Assembly: GCA_030159075.1 (NCBI GenBank)
Contig: BROG01000005.1
Location: 3,691,001-3,755,000, forward strand
Direction: 5' to 3'
DNA from: Atrina japonica
Taxonomy: Eukaryota; Mollusca; Bivalvia; Pterioida; Pinnidae
Length of the DNA: 64,000 bases
In this document: piece after piece, positions 37,688 through 50,537 of the stretch
How positions within the stretch are numbered: position 1 is the stretch's first letter
Layout: each line of letters begins with the position of its first letter
Notes under the pieces: model-generated
The model's database searches: none
Seen by the model: the letters and a program-made list of their open reading frames with translations, nothing else
What the model was told of the DNA's origin: nothing
Translations under genes and position numbers: made by a program

Positions 37688-37892
37688 TACACACACAAGC
37701 ACACATGTACACACATACACATGCTTACACCCATACACTTGCATACACACATTTGCTCACAAACATGCACACAAACACATGCACACAAATACAAACACAT
37801 GAACAAGCACACATTAATACACAAGTACCTACATATATATTCACACACACACATGTGCATACATACACACACACATGCTTGCACACATACAA
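37688..37892. repeat. Imperfect CA-rich repeat
   Basis: About 200 bp of ACACACA, ACATACAC, ACACATGCA and ACAAACAC blocks. Low-complexity; open frames on both strands are artefacts. Confidence 0.85.
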
Positions 37893-39774
37893 ACAAAATT
37901 TTTACAAAGATTTTGAATTGTTATTTCTTATTGTGTTGTCTGTTGTAAAGATCATCACCTCTTTGACATGAATGTGACAAGATGGCTGTTTCTTCTCTAA
38001 TCTCTGGACATCAGAATTAAGTCTTAAGTTTAAAACTTCAGTACAGAGGTTCTCTATAGCTATCACTGAACAATAACATAATGAACAGTCCTTAATATAA
38101 TATGCTGTATCCGTACCAAACATCTTACGTTGTCACACCTCACTAACATTACACAATAAACAAAATAAAAGGTACCCATACCACACATCTAACATCATCG
38201 AACCTCACCAACAGTTTGCGAAATATATATATATAATATAAAAGTCAACAATTATATAGATCATATTGTGCTTTATCCATACCACATATCTAATGTTGTT
38301 GAACCTTGCCAAATCCTGTGAAAAATGATAAAAGTGAAAGAAATCTGTTGTCTTCTACAATAGATACATTATATCCCAAACCCTTATCACCACATTAAAA
38401 AGATTAAATTAGCTTTATAAATTAATTATTTTTAAAATGATTTGATTTTCTGGTGTTTTATTTTACATATCAACTTTTTTATTGTTACCAGCTTTTAAGA
38501 CATATCCTCAGGGTTCCAAATTAGCTGGATATTCTCGTAAAAATTGAGTTAAATTCCAAAATTGTACCGGTAAGTTCAAAATGTTGATACAAGAAAAAAA
38601 TTATAGTGAGTGAGTTTATGAGCTCTGTCTTATTTTCTCTCCATTATTTCTAATTGTTGATCTATATTTTATTTTCTGTTAATGTTTCTATTCTATCAAG
38701 GTAACAGTAAAAACCTTTGGTTGCATATAAAGTTATTCAAAGTTTGATTAAGCCTCTAGATTTTCATTTTGAATCCAAAAGCTAGAATTAGCTTGTGGCA
38801 TAAAAAGAGTTAATTTCAATCCCTGTTTCCCTGCTACAACAAACATGTAGATAAGGTAAAGATATGACTTTCAGAAAGTGAACTTGCAAACTTTTCCACA
38901 TAATTAATGTAGCATCAAGCAAGGTTAAATCCCTCAATAGCACATGACTTAAAGCACACTACCACAGAGTCCCTCATGTTTTTTAAATGTCACAAATGCC
39001 AAATCATTGACACTTGGAACAAATTTGACATTGTTACCCTGTAGAGTACATGCAGCATTTCGCTTTTACAAAGCAAGCCATAGTTCACAAAATCTGGAGG
39101 ATTAGATTTCGCAAATTTCAATTGACTTGGACGTACATGTATCAACATAATTGTTACAGTTTTTATGTTTTGGGGAAAATAAATAGTTAATTGAAATGAT
39201 GATTGTCAAATAAACAATGATTAAAGTTTTTATGCAAGCTCTAGATTTCCTTCTATGTCGCATCAAAGGTGAGAAAAAGTCGTCAGATTGCTCAGAATGT
39301 AAGCACACACAAACAACACAAAACTTTACTGAAGAGCATTCCTACCACTATCTTTTGTTGCTCTTACATTAATTGAATGTTTTGGCTGATTTTATTGAAG
39401 TTTACTTATCTTATGGATTGTTTAAATTTGTTTTTTCTGCCATTGACTCATGTATACAACAAATTAATCTCCGATGTTTATAGTGATACCTGTAGAAGCA
39501 CGTTCGGAGGTTTTGTGTACCTCAAATTTGATGTCTGTAGATTTATAAGTACTCATGCCTCGAGTATCCAGAGCACTGAGGAATTTCTGTAGCTTTTATT
39601 TATGTTTATTAATGCTACTAAAGTCTGTCAAAATGGCATCTCTCATAAATGAGATATTATTACTGATAGAAAAGAAACAAGAAAAAATAGATCAGAGATG
39701 GATGACTATATTCAATCTTGTTAAATATGTGCATGTTTGTTTTGTTGTGGCCTACATGTCAATCTATCTGACTC

Positions 39775-40245
39775 ATTATAAAGACGATAATTGATGATAT
39801 TGTATACTTTGGTTTTTTACCTAACACATTATAAAGACCATAATATTGTATACCTGAGTCATTATAAAGACGATAATTGATGATATTGTATACTTTGGTT
39901 TTTTACCTAACACATTATAAAGACGATAGTATTGTATACCTGACTCATTATAAAGACGATAATTGTTGATATTGTATACTCTGGTATTTTACCTAACACA
40001 TTATAAAGACGATAGTATTGTATACCTGACTCATTATAAAGACGATAATTGTTGATATTGTATACTCTGGTATTTTACCTAACACATTATAAAGACGATA
40101 GTATTGTATACCTGACTCATTATAAAGACGATAATTGTTGATATTGTATACTCTGGTTTTTTACCTAACACATTATAAAGACGATAGTATTGTATACCTG
40201 ACTCATTATAAAGACGATAATTGTTGATATTGTATACTTTGGTAC
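39775..40245. repeat. 86-bp tandem repeat made of two related halves
   Basis: About five copies of an 86-bp unit. Each half starts CATTATAAAGACGATA; one half continues ATTGTTGATATTGTATACT and the other GTATTGTATACCTGACT. The two halves are diverged duplicates of a ~43-bp ancestor. Confidence 0.88.
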
Positions 40246-40302
40246 TTTTCATGACAAAAATCTGTAGATATGTACTTATATATATGTATATACATATTCT
40301 CT

Positions 40303-40560
40303 CTTATATCAGGGATCACCTTGGACTTTTTAAGAGTGACTGTGTCATACCTATACATACATGTATTATCTCTTATACCAGGGGTCACCATGGACTGTTT
40401 AAGAGTGGCTGTGCCTTGTCTGTACATAATCTATCTTATACCAGGGATCACCTTGGACTTTTTAAGATTGACTGTGCCATACCTATACATATTATCTCTT
40501 ATACCAGGGGTCACCTTGGACTGTTTCAGACTGGCTGTGCCAAGATTGGAATTGTTTCTG
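40303..40560. repeat. 63-69-bp tandem repeat, four copies
   Basis: Units start near 40,311, 40,380, 40,444 and 40,507 with CTTATACCAGGGRTCACC, then TTGGACTTTTTAAGAGTGAC, then TGTGCCATACCTATACAT. Frames spanning it stay open because unit lengths are near multiples of three. No protein family match. Confidence 0.8.
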
Positions 40561-40954
40561 GCACTCTCATATTTGTCCTGCCACTCTTCAATATCCTTCT
40601 GTCACCCTTGAAAATTCAGTTTGAATGTTCATTGTTCAAATGTATGATTTCTCAGACAATGATAAATATTGTCTGTTATTGATGTTACCTAATTTTAAAT
40701 TATATTCCCATGTCTTTAGATGCTGTCAGTTTTTAGATAGATCATGATCTCATCTCAGAGCATTTCTACAACCTTCGATTTTCATTCTGCAGTGATCCCT
40801 GTTTGTATTCAATCTATTCTAGAATAAAGCATCTTATAAGGGGTCTTGTGCATAATAAGTATTATGATGATGATGTAATGGCTCTTGTATTTCATAATAA
40901 TATAGAAAATTTGTTATGTAAGCATTTATCACACTCATTTCAATAGAGTATGAA

Positions 40955-41242
40955 CTAGGTAGTTATGATGTATGACAGTCACTGAAGTTTTCTGTTCCTT
41001 AATATATAACCCTAATCCTAACCCATTATATTTCCCATATGACCTAGTTTGTTACAATGTACAACGTTAACTTATGTTTTCTGTCCCTTTATATCTAACC
41101 CTCGACCTAACTTAAGTTCTCTCTCCCTTCAAATTTAACCCTAACCCTAACTTAGTTCTGCCCCTTTATATCTCCCACATTACCTAGTTTGTTACAATGT
41201 ACGACAGTGACCTATATTCTCTGTCCCGTTATATCTCCACAG
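40955..41242 (+). repeat. Tandem repeat of pyrimidine-tract motif leading into exon 2 acceptor
   Basis: The motif TTCTSTSYCCYTTATATCT plus CCCAC or AACCC occurs about five times (near 40,990, 41,078, 41,118, 41,156 and 41,216). The last copy ends in CTCCACAG, the acceptor used by exon 2. Larger blocks (ACCTAGTTTGTTACAATGTAC) recur at about 41,043 and 41,182. Two copies carry CCCTAACCCTAAC-like telomere-type hexamers. Confidence 0.65.
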
Positions 41243-41539
41243 CTCTGTGGTTTGAACGCCAACCATCGAATGCTACAGTGTTAGAGGACAACCGACATAT
41301 CTTGCGTTGTGATGTCATTGGAGATGGAAAATGTAAGAAAAGGTCAAACATCAAGGTGAAATGGTTCCACAATGGACACAGGTTATCAAAGATAGGAACA
41401 AACTACAAGGTCTTGAAGAAGTCAGGAGCACTCTGTTTCTACAATATCAAAGTTCAAGACCGAGGCATATACAACTGCAAAGCTGCTTGTGGCAATAATA
41501 CTCGTATTTCATCAGCCAATGCTTTCATTGGAGTTGAAG
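41243..41539 (+). CDS. Exon 2 of PTK7-like protein: first Ig domain
   Basis: Codes for residues 23-121 (phase 1 in, phase 1 out; acceptor CTCCACAG, donor GAAG|GTATGT). It holds one complete Ig-like domain: Cys45 in LRCDV, Trp63 in VKWFHNG, and DRGIYNC with Cys101 as the second core cysteine. Extra cysteines sit at 53, 87 and 105, and NxT sequons at Asn32 and Asn107. ERQPSNATV near the start and SSANAFI at the end resemble the edges of PTK7 Ig1 (KQPS...LRCEV and SANASF in the human protein, from memory). That, and the matches in exon 3, favour a PTK7/off-track receptor pseudokinase. Another multi-Ig cell-surface protein remains possible. The Ig fold itself is very secure. Confidence 0.88.
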
Positions 41540-42424
41540 GTATGTTAAAATTCTACTACAAATCTATTTATGATTTTTTGGCAATGGTTAAGTTCTAGTA
41601 AAACTAATACATAGCCATAAGTGTAGAACTAAAGGACATACACTTAAGGGTTACCCAATGATCCTGTTCCATTTAAATTAGCATTTTAATGACAGAAAAA
41701 AAGTTCAGATAACTGAAAAAAATAAACTTATGCTGTACCCTACTTTTTATCATTGACCAAATTACAGCGTTAAGAATATCAATGCACTTAAAAATTGGTC
41801 ACTAATTTAACATTTAGGTTTGTTAATTTCATTACTGAATTTTTGTTAAAAGTAGTGAAAGAATATCTTTCTTGTTTTGTATTTGAAATTAGCAATTCTA
41901 GACACTGCAAAATAGATACTTCTAGATATACTGATAGAACTTATGATACAGTAGCAAAATTTAACAAATAATATTTTTAAGTTAATGTTATCAGAGATAA
42001 TTATGATACTAATAATTTCTGTGATTGAACAAGTTCTGTTTTATATGAAGTCCCAATTATCTTATTTTTGGGTACAGTATTTAAAACAGTGCACTGAATG
42101 ACAATTTTGTTCAGTTAGCCAATAGAAATGATAGAAAAAAATAAAAATGAATTTTTGTGAAATTTGGTGAAACAGTTATATCTATACATATAGTTGTATA
42201 TGTGATATGAGGTTTACAAATTGTAGTTGTACAATGGTCGGTGGTGATACATGTAGTAGGTGATGTGGTAAGAGTTATATCTATGCATTAAGGATGATCC
42301 CCAATTAAGGAATCCTCATGGGTGTATGTGTGCAAACCTTAAAAAAAGTCTTTCTTGTTTCACTGAATATACCCAAAATGTACTAATTTAAAGCCAAACC
42401 CCCCAAAACAGTGGCTATCCATAT

Positions 42425-42640
42425 TTTGTTTATTTTTAGGGGATTCAAAATATTGTAGGGTTCAAAATGTCATATGACACCAGGTTCAAATTATCACAGG
42501 GTTCAAAATATCATATGACACCAAGTTCAAATTATGATGGGGTTCAAAATATTATATGACAGCAGGATCAGAATATCACGGGGTTTAAACAAGTTCAAAT
42601 TATGATGGGGTTCAAAATATCATATGACACCAGTACATAT
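42425..42640. repeat. GGTTCAAAATATCATATGACACCA tandem repeat
   Basis: About four or five irregular copies alternating GGGTTCAAAATATCATATGA and AGTTCAAATTATGATGGG. The ~55-bp compound unit is imperfect. Confidence 0.75.
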
Positions 42641-43564
42641 GTGCATGTGATATGAGGTTTACAAGAGGTGGTTGTACAATGCTACATGTATTAGTTGATG
42701 AAGTCAGATTTCTCAATATAAACATTGAATAACTGATTTATCACAAAGAGGTGGAAGTTATTGTTTATTCTTGAGCCTCTTGTACACACCTTTGTAGGAT
42801 ACATTTACAACAGAAATAAATCTTTTGTGTCTGCATGTCAAGCTGTTACTATGAGTATTTGTTTGTTCCTGTGACTATCTCTGTATACACAGATTAGTAT
42901 CCTATTCTTTTATACTTACCAGAATCTGTCAGTTTTATAGGCAAATTTACAAGACCAAGTTTCTTTTGAAAAAAAATAGGAAAGGCTTCAAGTGATTGAG
43001 TGCAGGTTTAACTTTCTTACTTAAGAAATTCAGTGTGTTGATAGATTAAAAAGTGCTAGTTTGATCTAGTTAATACCTTGATTTCAAGGCGAACTTGATC
43101 TATATTTCCGAAGGTAAATAAGGAGTATCTGACGAGTTGACAAAAACCTCTTGTGTACTTCAAGTCAATATAAACTAATAAATCAATGATTATATGTCTA
43201 CGTTAGGTCTCCGTTGTTATCATATTTACATGGCAAGGACATTGAAAGACAACTCCTCTGTAGAACTCTGATCTCGGGGTAAAGATCTCATTTTATAAAT
43301 ACTGTCAAAGCGTAACTGAGCCACCTGTGTAACCTAGATTAGGAAATATCCCTACCAGAGGTACCTCTGTCACCTGTCTGACCATGGAAGAAAAACTTAG
43401 GTATATAGTTGCCTTTGTGATGTTGGTTGCCAAACATATACATTGTATATGATATCCCCACCTTTGTGACATGTCTGACCAAGGAAGCAAAATTTGGTTA
43501 TACATGTGTAGTTGCCTATGTTATGTTAGTTAGTTACCAAACATAGGTAAAATTTCCCAAGCAG

Positions 43565-43832
43565 GAGACTGCAGTTTTACAACAGTGGACTGGAGTTCTA
43601 CAACAGTAGTGTTACAATAGTGACACTGTAGTTCTACAACAGTGAGACTATACTCCTATAGTAGTGGGACTGTACACCTACTGTAGTGGGACTGTATTTC
43701 TACAGCATTGGGACTATACTCCTACAGCATTGGGACTATACTCCTACAGCAGTGGGACTGTATTTCTACAGCAGTAGAACTATATTTCTATTGCAGTGGG
43801 ACTGTATTCCTATAGCAGTGGGACTGAATTTC
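43565..43832. repeat. 22-bp minisatellite, ~12 copies
   Basis: Unit core CAGTGGGACTGTATTYCTACAG with variants ATTGGGACTATACTCC. The array starts irregular (ACAACAGTGGACTGGAGTTC) and becomes regular. Confidence 0.85.
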
Positions 43833-44676
43833 ATGTCAGCATATATCGATTGTGACGTCATGTCTTTACATGAAAAAAATAACGTTATATTGACACAAAC
43901 AAATTACATTACAGTAGATACCTTTTCTCATTTTATGCACAAACAAATGACATCACAATCAATACCTGCTATGAAGGGTGGTAACTCTGGATGATAAAAA
44001 TACCTAATACTTCAAATATAGTCTAACCTGTCTTAGTGACTCACTGATTTCAAAGACTACCTGCCTTATGTGACCTAAATGTATGCCCTCCAAAGTGTAT
44101 TTTCCCTATTCAAATCACCTGAATTAAGAGACCACCTGTCATATGCAACCTTTTTTGCCTCTTTCCCTGGATAGTCTCTTAAAATATGTTTAAGTGTGCT
44201 TTTTTGTTATTTTGTTCTTTTCATAATCTATATGTTAAGTAGTTTAAGATAAATATTTGCACTTGATATAACAAACTGATACAGATCACATGCCTTTTGT
44301 TTATAGAATAATTACAAGTACAGGGGCAGATATGAATCAGTGAGTCATATGTGTGAGATTATGTGATATGGCTTGCTTTAATGTGAGACACCCTAAATCA
44401 TAGGAATCATTGAGATTACTCATGAGATGGAGATACAAAGAGGACTAGGACTGAAGTCAGTTTATGATCTTTATTATGCATGTAAGCTTAAATGATCTAA
44501 ACATTTCATGGTCACTTGGCTGATGGAACAGGTTAAAGAATAAAATAAATGTCAAACCCCAAGTCAGTGAGGTAAACTATGATGTAGCGGGGAAAAGTGA
44601 GTCATAAGTTCCTTTATCTAAGGAGTGCTTTATGTCATATTCAACAATATTTCAATTCTATGGTGTTGGCAAGTTT

Positions 44677-44767
44677 TTAACTCATCAACACCTGAAAAAT
44701 AATGGACTCTACTGTTAATCAATGACTTAGACCAGTCCAAATGTGTCTTTACGGGTGAATGAGTTAA
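44677..44767. mobile_element. ~90-bp MITE family A, copy 1
   Basis: Left end TTAACTCATCAACACCTGAA and right end (complement TTAACTCATTCACCCGTAAA) are ~20-bp inverted repeats. The core ATGACTTAGACCAGTCCAAA is shared with the copies at 47,795, 50,435 and 53,217. Non-coding. Confidence 0.8.
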
Positions 44768-44925
44768 TGTGATGTAGGCGACCACCTGTCTTCTGTAAGT
44801 AAACTGGGTATAACTCTCACAAAATCAGCTCAGGTTCCAGTGGGGCTCAACCCCCACACTGACTCGATATAAGAGACAGTTAAAACATATGTTGCTCTTT
44901 TAGTCATTGTAGGTGTGGATGAATA
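44768..44925 (-). mobile_element. tRNA-derived SINE of second family, antisense, diverged
   Basis: Shares CAAGTAAACTGG/GTAAGTAAACTGG, CTCACAAAA.TCAGCT and CAGGTTCCAG.TGGGCT with 35,985-36,180. The B-box-like complement GTTGAGCCCCACTGG is present. It begins immediately where the MITE at 44,767 ends. Confidence 0.55.
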
Positions 44926-46139
44926 CGGTAGTGTGATGTAAGGTGAGACAAAAGAGCGAGTAGGTAGGATATGGGTGAACGGTGTTCAAGTGAGCTATTA
45001 CCTAAACAAGAAAAGTGATTTATAAATGGATGGTAAATTGCATCCTAAACTTTTGTATTAGACATGTTTTCTAAATAATTACCTGTTCCCTTCTTAATTA
45101 CAACATAAATCTCATTTATTATTCTCTTTTTAATTAAATGGATGAGGAAATTTGAAAATTAGGTTTCACTAGCCTTTTGCAAATTGAAGTGACTCTTTGA
45201 ATGTTCAACTTTCTTTTTTGTATGTTTACTAGATCAACATTGCCTTGTTTAGTAATACTGAATAAATCACCACACAAAACTCTTTACATATATATGTCAA
45301 CTTTCTTGGGTAAATATCTCATCCTTGTTCATTTCACCTGAGTATACCTAATAAAAAAGCAAAGAGGTCATTTTTACCCTGAGAAATGTACATACATCTT
45401 TTATCGTTTAAGTTTGTTAACACATTCATATCACATAGATAAAATCTAGGTTTCTGTGTCATATGAGAACAAATATCAATTCATTAGTAAGTGATGATGT
45501 TTTTAAATATTTTGACAGACAAAACTGATAAGTTTTAGAATTTCTCATAACACCTACTTGTGATGTGCTAGATCCTTGAGCAATAACTTAGACATTTCTA
45601 TACACAGGTTTTTTATGGCATATTTTTAAAGCTGGTAAACATACATACGGTATTGAAAGGCTATGGTCATTTTCACAGGGTTTGTTGAGCTTGGCTGATT
45701 ACATTGATTCATTGTTACTATTTATAGTATCAATCGGAGAAACGTTCAGATTCTTGACACTTTCATCGCCAATTTATTAAACATGTATCAAATAGCAATG
45801 AAGATGGCTTTTTTGTTCATCAACATTTTTGTGTACCCATGTGTAATATTTCAATGTTTATCCTTGGGTCTATATCAACATGGGGTGAAAACAGTTGTAA
45901 AGAGATCAGTGCTAAAAGTACTTGGTCAACAGTATCATGGGTGGTCCACCAACAATTCATTTCATTAATGTCAGTAACCTAGGTATTTAAGTTAGCTTAT
46001 GTGAGAATCTAATACTTTATTAGTTTTGAGGGACATTTACTGTTACCTAAGTCTAAAAAAATATTGCTGTAAGATTCCAAGAAAAAGTAAAAGTCCAAGT
46101 ATTTGAAGTGAAAAACTGACATGCAGCTTTCTAATCAGA

Positions 46140-46395
46140 AGTGGTCCCTGCAGAGATTTTCTCTTTTTGGAATGGGGCCTGGGCCTTTTGGATGGGAAAT
46201 TTTAGCATTATTTTTATTGAAATTGGCAAATCTAAAAATACACAAAACTGTTTGAAAATGCAAGAATCACTTCAAATTTTTTGACATCTGACTTCAATTA
46301 GGAAATTTAATTTGGCTGCAAATTGGGAAAAATACATTTTTTTACATTAGGAATGGGGCCTTACTTTAGCCCCCTACAACAGGGTGGATATTCCT
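46140..46395. repeat. Dispersed repeat related to 24,690-24,960
   Basis: Shares CAAATTGGGAAAAATACAT and GGAATGGGGCC-type blocks with the copy in intron 1. Limits and class unclear. Confidence 0.4.
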
Positions 46396-47794
46396 GCACT
46401 GTTTAGGTAATTGCTAGTGGTACCTTGTTATTTACAGAGTTTTGATTAGAATTATTGTAATATAGTTTGTCAATTTCTGTTCAAGAAAATGTGTGTTCCC
46501 ATACTGAATATGAAGTGTTACTTAATAGATATCGGTGATATAACATGGATACGTGTGACATAACGTCGGTTTCTTTCATTTATCAGTAATATATTCTGTA
46601 ACAGAAAGTGGTATTTTTTTCTTTCTCTGAGCATAAGATCTCTCAGAATAATAGAAAAGCACTAAAAGACCCTTTCTTCTAATAAAAAGCAGTGATATTT
46701 GACGTCAATCTGTCATTATTATTTCTATATCACTTGATGTCTGGAAATATGAAAGACAAATGATAATAGCCGAGTGATGACAAATTGATGATATTAAGTA
46801 ATGTTATTGACACACACACCGATTCATCTGATATATAAACATAAGTGATGGTTAATATACTATCATAGCAAAAGACACAAAAGAACAGAAATGCACCTTT
46901 AAAAGAAGTTATTGTGAGGAACAAAAGAACAAATAGAAGACCCATCAATAAAATCTATTTAAAATCCTTAATACACATGGACAGGCAATAAATAGATGAT
47001 AAAGATATGAAATAAAATATATCTGTCTTTGATTGCCTTATTGTGTAGAAGCTTTCAACAAAAAGCAGAAATTACATTAACCTAGCTCCCACCTCAGAAT
47101 ATTTCAGTCTTGAATATTTAATGCAGCATTTAAAATGTTAGTGATAAAACTAAATCTGCCTGGGTACTGTACATCCTCAGTATAGAAACATTGACACACT
47201 CTGTCCACACACTAATTCAGTTTAATGTTTGACAAGAGTTATTTCCCTTTGATTTATTTTCTACTCTCAGAATTCAAGTTCATACAACCTTAGAATTCAA
47301 GTGTATACAACCTTCTTGTCATTTTTCAATCTCAAGATTTTGTAATGAATTCAGATAATCTGGTATTGAAGAAACTTCTCTAGTCCATGGTTGTGAATGT
47401 CAAAAAGGTACAAATATAATGGAGTATGTGGTAGTAATTGTACTCAGTGGTAATTGAGCAGCACTTCATCGAATATATCATTAAATATCTCATGATGAGA
47501 CACGTCATCTCAATGAGGCATATTGTAACGAGTTTCCTTTGATGTGTCTGTACACCTGGGTTTACCTTACATAGTTAGTTTTTGATCACAGAAACATCAA
47601 TTGTACAAAGATTTCATCAAAATTTCATCTATTGAAAGATGTTCAATCCCATAAAAATGTTAATGTGATTTTGTAATGTAGTTTATGTAGTTGAGATCCG
47701 GTGTTATGAATATGAGGACAGAATTATTCCAGTTCTCTGAATTTTGAATATGATGTTTGGAGCATATTAGAATGAGCTACAGAGAAAACTGGTC

Positions 47795-47884
47795 TTAACT
47801 CATCCACCCCTGAAAAACAATGGACTCATCTGTAAATCAATGACTTAGACCAGTCCAAATGTGTCTTTAGGGGTGAATGAAATA
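47795..47884. mobile_element. ~90-bp MITE family A, copy 2
   Basis: Same orientation as the copy at 44,677: TTAACTCATCCACCCCTGAA at the left, ATGACTTAGACCAGTCCAAA in the core and AGGGGTGAATGAAATAA at the right. The right end is slightly decayed. Confidence 0.8.
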
Positions 47885-48904
47885 AAGGTACATGTTTTAA
47901 GTATAGTATTTTATTGGTTTATGTCCCTCTAATAATTTTGGAGACACTTACATGGAGACATTGTCATGGATAAGTGTCGCACATTTTTTACTTTCTGGAT
48001 TTTTTGTTATGCCTAACATTACTTTGGACTTCTTCATAACAACCTATTACTTTCAATTATTATGATATAGCAAGTGTGAAGCAATGAACAATTACTTCCC
48101 AATTTATAGAAATCTCAGGTTAAATTGGAATTAAGTCAAACAGCAAACCATCCACTTTCTCACTTCAACACCATTAGCGATGTCTGTGTGTCATAGACTT
48201 TGAAATCCTAGTTCATGCCAAAAAAAAAAAAATGTTTGTTGGGTGTGACCCCACCAACCCACCTAAAATGCCCAACCAAAAATTTGTTTTTTGGCAGTTT
48301 CGCCCACTTTTTTTTTCTTATAAAAAAATCATGATTTGTTTTCCAATATATGTATCGAAAGTTGAAAGTTTTGCCAATCCTTGATCCACTTCTAAAACTA
48401 CTGGGGTGTATTCTTTTGGTCATGAGAATCAATCATGGATCACTCCAACTATGTTCGTTTGATAAAAGTTTAAGTCCGGGATCAATTCTGCCTCTCCGTT
48501 TTAGACTCAGGTAGTACTCGGAAGAGGTCAAGTGACAAGATGACAACAGAAGATACAAAATACTGGTGCGGAAATTGCAACACAATTTTTCCAGATTTAC
48601 CATCACTATACCTCTTATTTTCAAGCTTAAGGTTATCCTATTTTCAGTTTAGTGGAACATGTTGCCGCTACTTCTGGATCAATTCTGTTGCATCTTTTTA
48701 AGACATTCTGGATTACTTCCTTGAAATAACCAATAAAACAGAAACAGAAGCAGTCCTGGAGAAAAATGAATCCAGGGCTAGTCCAGTTTTGCTTTTTTGT
48801 ACATTGATCATGTAGAGCTCCAGAAGTGAATGAATGGTCAGGGCACATCAAACAAATATATTTTTAATGATGGCCTTACTATTATGAGGCTATCAACTTA
48901 CAGA

Positions 48905-49740
48905 TGATAATATCTGTGAAGAATTAACAAAAGATTCTTCTGGCTATGTTACTGCCTTTGTCTATAAATAATTAACAAAAGGTCCTTCATGTAACAGCCC
49001 TTGTAATTCTGGAAATAATTTTAACAATTGATCCTTCCTGTTACTGCCAATGTCTGTAAATGGTTAACAATATATCCTTTTGTTACAACCATTTTCTATA
49101 AATGAAAAACATTAGAATCCTTCCTGTTATTTTCTATGTCTGTGAATGATAAACATTAGATCCTTCCTGTTACTACCAATGTCAAAGTAATCAACAGTAT
49201 TTGCTTCCTGCTACTGCCATTGTCTACATATGATTAACAGGACATACTTCCTGTTACTGCCAATGTCTATAGATGATTAACAATATATCCTTCCTGTTAC
49301 TGCCAATGCTTGTAAATGATTAACAATAGATCCTTCCTGTTACTACCAATATCTAAGTAATCAACAGTATTTTCTTCCTATTACTGCCAATGTCTATAGA
49401 TGATTAACAATATATCCTTCCTGTTACTGCCAATGCTTGTAAATGATTAACAATAGATCCTTCCTATTACTACCAATATCTAAGTAATCAACAATAGATC
49501 CTTCCTATTGCTACCAATATCTAAGTAATCAACAATAGATCATTCCTGTAACTGTCAATGTTATAATAATCAACAATCGATCCCATCCTTCTTATTGCCT
49601 TTATGTACATCTATAAATCATTAGCAATAGATCTTTCCTGTTACTGCCAATTTCTTGTAAGTGATAAACAATAGATTATTCATGTGTCTAAATGATCAAC
49701 AATATATCTGTTTAATAGATACTTCCTGTTCCTATATCGA
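48905..49740. repeat. ~43-bp tandem repeat, ~16 diverged copies
   Basis: Unit core GATTAACAATAKATCCTTCC followed by TGTTACTGCCAATGTCTRTA. Copies in the middle (49,200-49,520) are most regular; the edges decay. No frame is maintained. Confidence 0.85.
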
Positions 49741-50387
49741 TTAAATTTAATATATGATATAACTATAGGACTTGTCCTTACTGAACTTCGAGAGAAATGC
49801 AAGTATGAGGATATTAAAAAAATTCAAGCATGAAATTAAAGATGGTCACATTTGACATTTTGCAAAGAAGAAAATTCTTTCCTAATTTTTTTGATCATTT
49901 TATAAAATGTTTGACATGACATTAGACTTTTCTCCTTCATCTTTTGTCCTTCACACTTGATAATCATTTTAAAAAGGTAAGATTATAGGCATAAGTCATT
50001 TTTTAATACAAATTCCTTTCCTCTTGATGTTAAATCATTATAATCCTCAAATTATATGTCTGTGATACAACCACACTGGAGCTATTGTTATAATAAAAAG
50101 AGAGTATTTTATTGTAAATGTAATATGTATTACATTGTGATAAAAATCTTGGCTGGGGTAGATTATACTAATAAATAATTTCTCAGTACATAAATATTTT
50201 TCTTGCATTGATATATATATATCTGGGTACAGAATCAGAAAGTTTATTGTAGCCAAATACTTTGCTCATATTACATGTATAATTTTACAACACTTTAGTT
50301 TTTCACACTATATAATTTACATAAATAACAAAAATATCATAGCATGTCGAACTGTGTGTGCACACATTTACATACACATGCAGTTAT

Positions 50388-50390
<3 letters not shown>

Positions 50391-50420
<30 letters not shown>
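50391..50420. repeat. (AG)15 microsatellite
   Basis: About 30 bp of AG repeats just before a family A MITE. Confidence 0.9.
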
Positions 50421-50421
<1 letters not shown>

Positions 50422-50434
50422 CAGAGGCATATTT

Positions 50435-50537
50435 TTAACCCATTCACACCTTAAGACACATTTAGACTGGTCTAAGTCATTGATTTACAGAAGGGTCCAT
50501 TGGGTTTTTTTTTTGGGGGGGGGAGTTGATGAGTTAA
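50435..50537. mobile_element. ~100-bp MITE family A, copy 3 (reverse orientation)
   Basis: Left TTAACCCATTCACACCTTAA, core TTTAGACTGGTCTAAGTCAT (complement of the family core), right TTGATGAGTTAA. An inserted T/G homopolymer near 50,503-50,524 lengthens this copy. Confidence 0.75.

Noticed and set aside
41100..41150. CCCTAACCCTAAC as an interstitial telomere
   Set aside because: Only two or three degenerate hexamers inside a local tandem repeat; too short.
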